DNA of 8,750 bases, from contig SIAL01000128.1 in the NCBI GenBank assembly GCA_009691815.1, positions 1 to 8,750 of the forward strand, written 5' to 3'. Source of the DNA: Gemmataceae bacterium. GTDB lineage: Bacteria; Planctomycetota; Planctomycetia; Gemmatales; Gemmataceae. Made by a program: the position numbers and the translations under genes. Below the pieces are notes generated by a model. It saw only the letters and a program-made list of their open reading frames with translations. It was not told where the DNA came from and made no database searches. Shown piece by piece: positions 5,760-8,750 of the stretch (position 1 is its first letter; each line of letters opens with the position of its first letter).

Positions 5760-7310
5760 TTAAAGTGTTGGACCAATGGACCATGGGGCAAATTCTTCGT
5801 CCCCCACCCCATTCAACTCGCTTTTGGTTTTCTTGCCCGAAGCCACAGCAAGGATCTCCTCGAAAATGATGCGTCCCACTTCTTCGACCGGTGTACCCGA
5901 GAGGATCACGCCCGCATCGATGTCCATGTCCGCTTCCATCCGCCGAAACATCGGCGTATTCGTGGCCACCTTGATCGACGGGGAGGGTTTGCATCCAAAC
6001 ACGGATCCGCGACCGGTGGTGAACACGCACACATTGCACCCGCCCGCCACCAACCCGGTCATGCTCACCGGATCATAGCCAGGCGTATCCATAACCACAA
6101 AACCTTTGGCCCGGATCGGTTCCGCATACCGGACCACATCCATCATCGCGGTGGATCCCCCCTTGGCCACGGCTCCCAAACTCTTTTCGTAGATCGTGGT
6201 CAGCCCGCCCTCTTTGTTACCCACCGAAGGGTTGTTATTGATCTGGGTTCCAAAGATCCCGGTGTACCACTCCCACCACTTAAGCCTTGCCACCAACTTT
6301 TCGCCGACAGCCTGGCTAATGGCCCGCCTTGTCAGCAAATGTTCCGCCCCGTAAATCTCGGGCGTCTCGGCTAGAACCGATGTGCCGCCATGGGAGATTA
6401 GGATGTCCGAAGCAATACCCAAAGCGGGATTTGCCGTCACCCCACTGTTGCCATCCGACCCGCCACAATTGGTTCCCAAGATCAAATGTTCCGCGGCAAG
6501 GGGCACCCGTTTTGCCTCATTGACCCGGGGAAAGAGTTTGACCACGGCATCAAATCCGGCATCGACCGTTTTGGCAATCCCCCCCAGATCCTGGATATTC
6601 AGCACCAAAGGAGGAACTTTGCCGGGCCTACCCAATTGAATCAGCCCTTCGCCTTCGATCAGATGAGAAGCCTGACCCGTTTCACAGCCCAAACCCAGAA
6701 TGATATAGGCACCAATATTGGCGTGTCCGGCGGTACCCGCCAAAGTTCGGTCGAGTTGCTTGTGATCCTCTCCCCCATATTGCATGGCACAGCCTGCCTT
6801 GTGGGTTATGGGAACAACACCATCGATTGCGGGGAAATCCTTGAGAATCCCCTTCTCTCGAATGCGCTCGGCGATATACCGATTGGTGGTTGCGGAGCAA
6901 TTGACGGTTGAAATGATACCGATATAGTTCCGGGTGCCAAAACGGCCACCACCCCGGTCAAATCCCATGAAATGGGCGGGCTGAGAAGGGCGAGGTAACG
7001 GCGGCGGAACCGCGGTTGCATACGCATAGTCCCGGGTAAACTCACCGGCCTCTAAGTTTTGCACATGGACATGTTCCCCGGGCTCGATCGCTTGATTGGC
7101 AAAACCGATTATTTGGCCAAACTTTCTGACCGGGTCACCTTTGGCGATTGGGGCCAATGCAAACTTGTGACCCAACTTCACCGCACCCGGAAGCGTTACC
7201 GTCGTACCACCAACCGTCACCTGTTGCCCTTGGGCAAGGTTGGCGGTGGCAATGGCAATTTGGTCTTCAGGACGAAGGCGTAGGGCGACAACTGGGGAAG
7301 CAACGGTCAT
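5760..7310 (-). CDS. UxaA-family altronate/galactarate dehydratase
   Basis: This is a 516-residue full-length sugar-acid dehydratase of the UxaA/GarD family, which removes water from D-altronate or galactarate to give 2-keto-3-deoxy sugar acids in the cytoplasm. An N-terminal SAF domain (about 8-86) contains GHKFALAPIAKGDPV (47-61) and IIGFANQAIEPGEHVHVQNL (67-86). The catalytic part follows with FGTRNYIGIISTVNCSA (124-140), THKAGC (169-174) then EDH (181-183), GLGCE (206-210), CGGSDGNSGVTANPALG (282-298), NPSVGNKEGG (360-369), EKSLGAVAKGG (375-385) and FTTGRG (430-435). Cysteines 138, 174, 209 and 282 fall in conserved positions expected for metal-dependent members. Length lies between E. 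coli UxaA (495) and GarD (523), and motifs resemble both, so the substrate is left open. No uronate isomerase, reductase or KDG kinase gene is nearby. The start has only a weak GGAT upstream. Confidence 0.95.
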   Translation of the reverse strand: MTVASPVVALRLRPEDQIAIATANLAQGQQVTVGGTTVTLPGAVKLGHKFALAPIAKGDPVRKFGQIIGFANQAIEPGEHVHVQNLEAGEFTRDYAYATAVPPPLPRPSQPAHFMGFDRGGGRFGTRNYIGIISTVNCSATTNRYIAERIREKGILKDFPAIDGVVPITHKAGCAMQYGGEDHKQLDRTLAGTAGHANIGAYIILGLGCETGQASHLIEGEGLIQLGRPGKVPPLVLNIQDLGGIAKTVDAGFDAVVKLFPRVNEAKRVPLAAEHLILGTNCGGSDGNSGVTANPALGIASDILISHGGTSVLAETPEIYGAEHLLTRRAISQAVGEKLVARLKWWEWYTGIFGTQINNNPSVGNKEGGLTTIYEKSLGAVAKGGSTAMMDVVRYAEPIRAKGFVVMDTPGYDPVSMTGLVAGGCNVCVFTTGRGSVFGCKPSPSIKVATNTPMFRRMEADMDIDAGVILSGTPVEEVGRIIFEEILAVASGKKTKSELNGVGDEEFAPWSIGPTL

Positions 7311-7348
7311 GGTTCATCCAATCCAATTCGTAAAGGACAGTTGACCTA

Positions 7349-7354
7349 ATTTTA
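7349..7354 (-). promoter_or_regulatory. Weak -10 candidate for dehydratase gene
   Basis: On the minus strand, TAAAAT (7354 to 7349) matches the -10 consensus at five of six positions and would give a leader of about 30 bases before the ATG at 7310. The region 16-17 bases further upstream, GGCTTG or GGGCTT, is a poor -35. This is the only promoter-like sequence I see in the 195-base spacer, and it is tentative. Confidence 0.22.
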
Positions 7355-7435
7355 TGAAATGCCGGGCAAACAAGCCCACGGTTTGTGAAAGTAACAAATA
7401 GGTGAGCCAATGCCAAGCTGTTCTGGGAAACAGGC

Positions 7436-7444
7436 ACCAATTGG
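7436..7444. repeat. ACCAATTGG, second copy of the shared intergenic motif
   Basis: The palindromic core CCAATTGG (7437-7444) with the same preceding A repeats the motif found at 1461-1470. It lies 126 bases upstream of the dehydratase start and about 60 bases after the MATE stop. If real, it could be an operator linking the dehydratase with the MFS transporter at the other end of the window. Confidence 0.28.
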
Positions 7445-7468
7445 CCCAAACGAACCGCAATCCTAGGG

Positions 7469-7484
7469 TCCTTTTTCGAAAGGA
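7469..7484 (-). terminator. Small hairpin after MATE gene, weak terminator candidate
   Basis: Read on the minus strand, TCCTTT-CGAA-AAAGGA is a perfect six-base stem with a four-base loop, starting about 21 bases after the MATE stop codon. On the plus strand the loop reads TTCG. No T-run follows on the minus strand, so termination would be weak and some read-through into the dehydratase gene is possible. Confidence 0.27.
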
Positions 7485-7505
7485 AAATCGCCGCCTTGCC
7501 GAGCT

Positions 7506-8750
7506 TTAAACCTTGATCTGCTCCCAACGGCCAAATCGAAAGCGCAACAAAAAAAAGACGCCTCGGAGGAGGATGTCGACAAACATGGCCAGCCACGCTC
7601 CCATTAACCCGGGTTCGAGGGTCCAAGTTCCCAGCGAAAAAGTATGCGTGGTCAGCCACCAAGCGAGGGGAATGCGCACCACAAAAAACCCGGTCCAAGT
7701 AAAGGCCACGGGTACAAGCGTATCCCCGGCACCCCTAAGGGCTTGGGTTAAGATGATGCAGCAGGCCAAGGGGGGCATGGCAAACGCCACAAGGCGAAGC
7801 ACCGGCACGCCGGCCTCGATGATGGGCTGTTGACTGGGCAACGGGCAAAACAGACCAAACATCGGTTCGGCCAAAACATAAAAGACAACTCCCATTCCTG
7901 ACATGACTATTGTGCCTAGTCCCAAAGCTGTCCAGCCACAACGCCTTGCCTCATTCGGTTGGCCAGCCCCAAGGTTTTGCCCTACCAAAGTCATCCCGGC
8001 GGTGCCAAACGCAAAACCCGATAGGTAGCCCAAGGCCTCCCATCCCAAGGCGATACCGTGGGCACCCCTGGCCGCTTCGGGAAGGCGATTGACTAGGGAC
8101 AAAAAAACAAGCTGACCAAGGGCAATCGAAAGCGTATCGGCCGCCGCCGGAACACTTATCCGCAAGATTCGCCACCAAAACCCCCAATCGGGGGCCGCGA
8201 ATTGGGACTGAAACCTTAGTCCAGCCCGACCATGAAGCAGAATGGCAATCAATAAAAGGGCCGCAAACAGGTGTCCCACTGATGTACCAAGCGAAATGCC
8301 CGCGAAACCCATTTCGGGAAAAGGGCCCCAGCCGTGAAAAAAACTCCATGCAAGGGGTAAATTGACGAGCGTGAGCCCACCCAACACCAAAAACCCGGTC
8401 CGCGTATCCCCTGCCCCGACCAGACAAGCGATCAAGGCACTTTCCAAAAGTTGAAACGGCAGCAGCACCACCACTGGCTGCAAATAGGCATTGGCAAAAT
8501 CCGCAGACGGGCCATCGAGCTGTAGGAGATGGATCAGTTGGCCCAACCCCATAAAACCAAAGACCGCGCCAATGATACCAAAAATCACAGCCAGCCAAGC
8601 GGATTGGTGAAGGACCCGGTTGGCGCTTAGTTTGTCGTGGCCACCAACAAACCGGGCGACCAGAGCGGTGCTTCCAACACTAACAAGGGCCCCGTAACAA
8701 TTGACGAACCAAGCAAGATAAAACCCCGTGGTTTGAGCGGCTTGAGTGGC
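7506..8750 (-). CDS. MATE family efflux antiporter, N-terminus beyond window edge
   Basis: This is an inner-membrane multidrug and toxin extrusion (MATE) protein, which exports cationic drugs or metabolites in exchange for Na+ or H+. The frame is open from base 8750 to the stop at 7506, giving 414 residues; roughly 40 N-terminal residues should lie outside. The visible part starts with TTGFYLAWFVNCYGALVSVG, the end of the first membrane helices, followed by STALVARFVGG. The two pseudo-symmetric halves each carry a GAGDT motif: LVGAGDTRTGF (coding about 8418-8386) and ALRGAGDTLVPVAF near 7740-7700. MTLVGQNLGAGQPNEARR (around 7990-7940) is the strongest family signature. The protein ends with a basic tail after the last helix. 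An internal GTG at 8588 is not the start, because the MATE sequence continues upstream of it. The substrate is unknown. Confidence 0.95.
   Translation of the reverse strand, partial: ATQAAQTTGFYLAWFVNCYGALVSVGSTALVARFVGGHDKLSANRVLHQSAWLAVIFGIIGAVFGFMGLGQLIHLLQLDGPSADFANAYLQPVVVLLPFQLLESALIACLVGAGDTRTGFLVLGGLTLVNLPLAWSFFHGWGPFPEMGFAGISLGTSVGHLFAALLLIAILLHGRAGLRFQSQFAAPDWGFWWRILRISVPAAADTLSIALGQLVFLSLVNRLPEAARGAHGIALGWEALGYLSGFAFGTAGMTLVGQNLGAGQPNEARRCGWTALGLGTIVMSGMGVVFYVLAEPMFGLFCPLPSQQPIIEAGVPVLRLVAFAMPPLACCIILTQALRGAGDTLVPVAFTWTGFFVVRIPLAWWLTTHTFSLGTWTLEPGLMGAWLAMFVDILLRGVFFLLRFRFGRWEQIKV

Noticed and set aside
5637..6374. Long rightward open frame (245 codons) antisense to the dehydratase and LOG genes
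   Set aside because: It lies opposite strongly conserved coding sequence and has no ribosome binding site. Its translation is rich in Arg, His and Pro, as expected for a shadow frame.
7267..7698. Leftward 143-codon open frame spanning the MATE 3' end and the spacer
   Set aside because: It overlaps both flanking genes in another frame and shows no domain, signal or ribosome binding site.
7506..8588. MATE gene starting at GTG 8588
   Set aside because: The frame stays open to base 8750, and the upstream residues (GFYLAWF, STALVARFVGG) fit the MATE fold, so the gene simply runs off the window.

Overview
The window is an ordinary-looking bacterial chromosomal segment of moderate GC content. It carries eight protein genes, two of them cut by the window edges. 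I see no rRNA, tRNA, CRISPR array, insertion sequence, phage gene or plasmid replication gene. The secreted lactonase-family beta-propeller, the membrane-anchored Dabb protein and the uneven use of Shine-Dalgarno sequences would fit a planctomycete (Planctomycetota). This is a guess from gene style, not from a marker gene.

Layout from left to right. A spinster-like MFS transporter reads leftward and leaves the window at base 1. It is separated by a 538-base divergent non-coding region from a rightward beta-carbonic anhydrase (1804-2529). A secreted seven-bladed-propeller lactonase family protein (2731-3870) and a small YdcZ/DUF606-type membrane protein (3987-4430) follow on the same strand, each after its own spacer. 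Converging on them is a leftward block. In transcription order this is a MATE antiporter whose N-terminus lies beyond base 8750, a full-length altronate/galactarate dehydratase family protein (5760-7310), a LOG/TIGR00730 nucleotide-phosphoribohydrolase family protein (4873-5670) and a Dabb-domain protein (4449-4859). The last two are 13 bases apart and are probably one transcript. The two gene blocks meet tail to tail with only 18 bases between stop codons.

The genes do not form one recognisable pathway. They are single housekeeping or accessory functions: CO2/bicarbonate conversion, sugar lactone or sugar acid metabolism, nucleotide side metabolism and three transporters. The dehydratase and the lactonase both belong to families that act on sugar-acid-type compounds, but the usual uronate or galactarate partner genes are absent here.

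The most interesting material is non-coding. The leader of the carbonic anhydrase gene contains a perfect 9-base complement to its own Shine-Dalgarno region. It also contains a perfect 6-base complement to the spacer between Shine-Dalgarno and AUG, and two hairpins lie between the pairing strands. That is the architecture of a translational switch (riboswitch, thermosensor or protein-binding leader), though nothing identifies a ligand. The spacer after carbonic anhydrase holds mutually exclusive hairpins arranged like an attenuator. The small membrane protein gene has a -10-like box six bases before its ATG and no Shine-Dalgarno, which suggests a leaderless mRNA. I see no evidence for a new multi-gene defence or mobile system.
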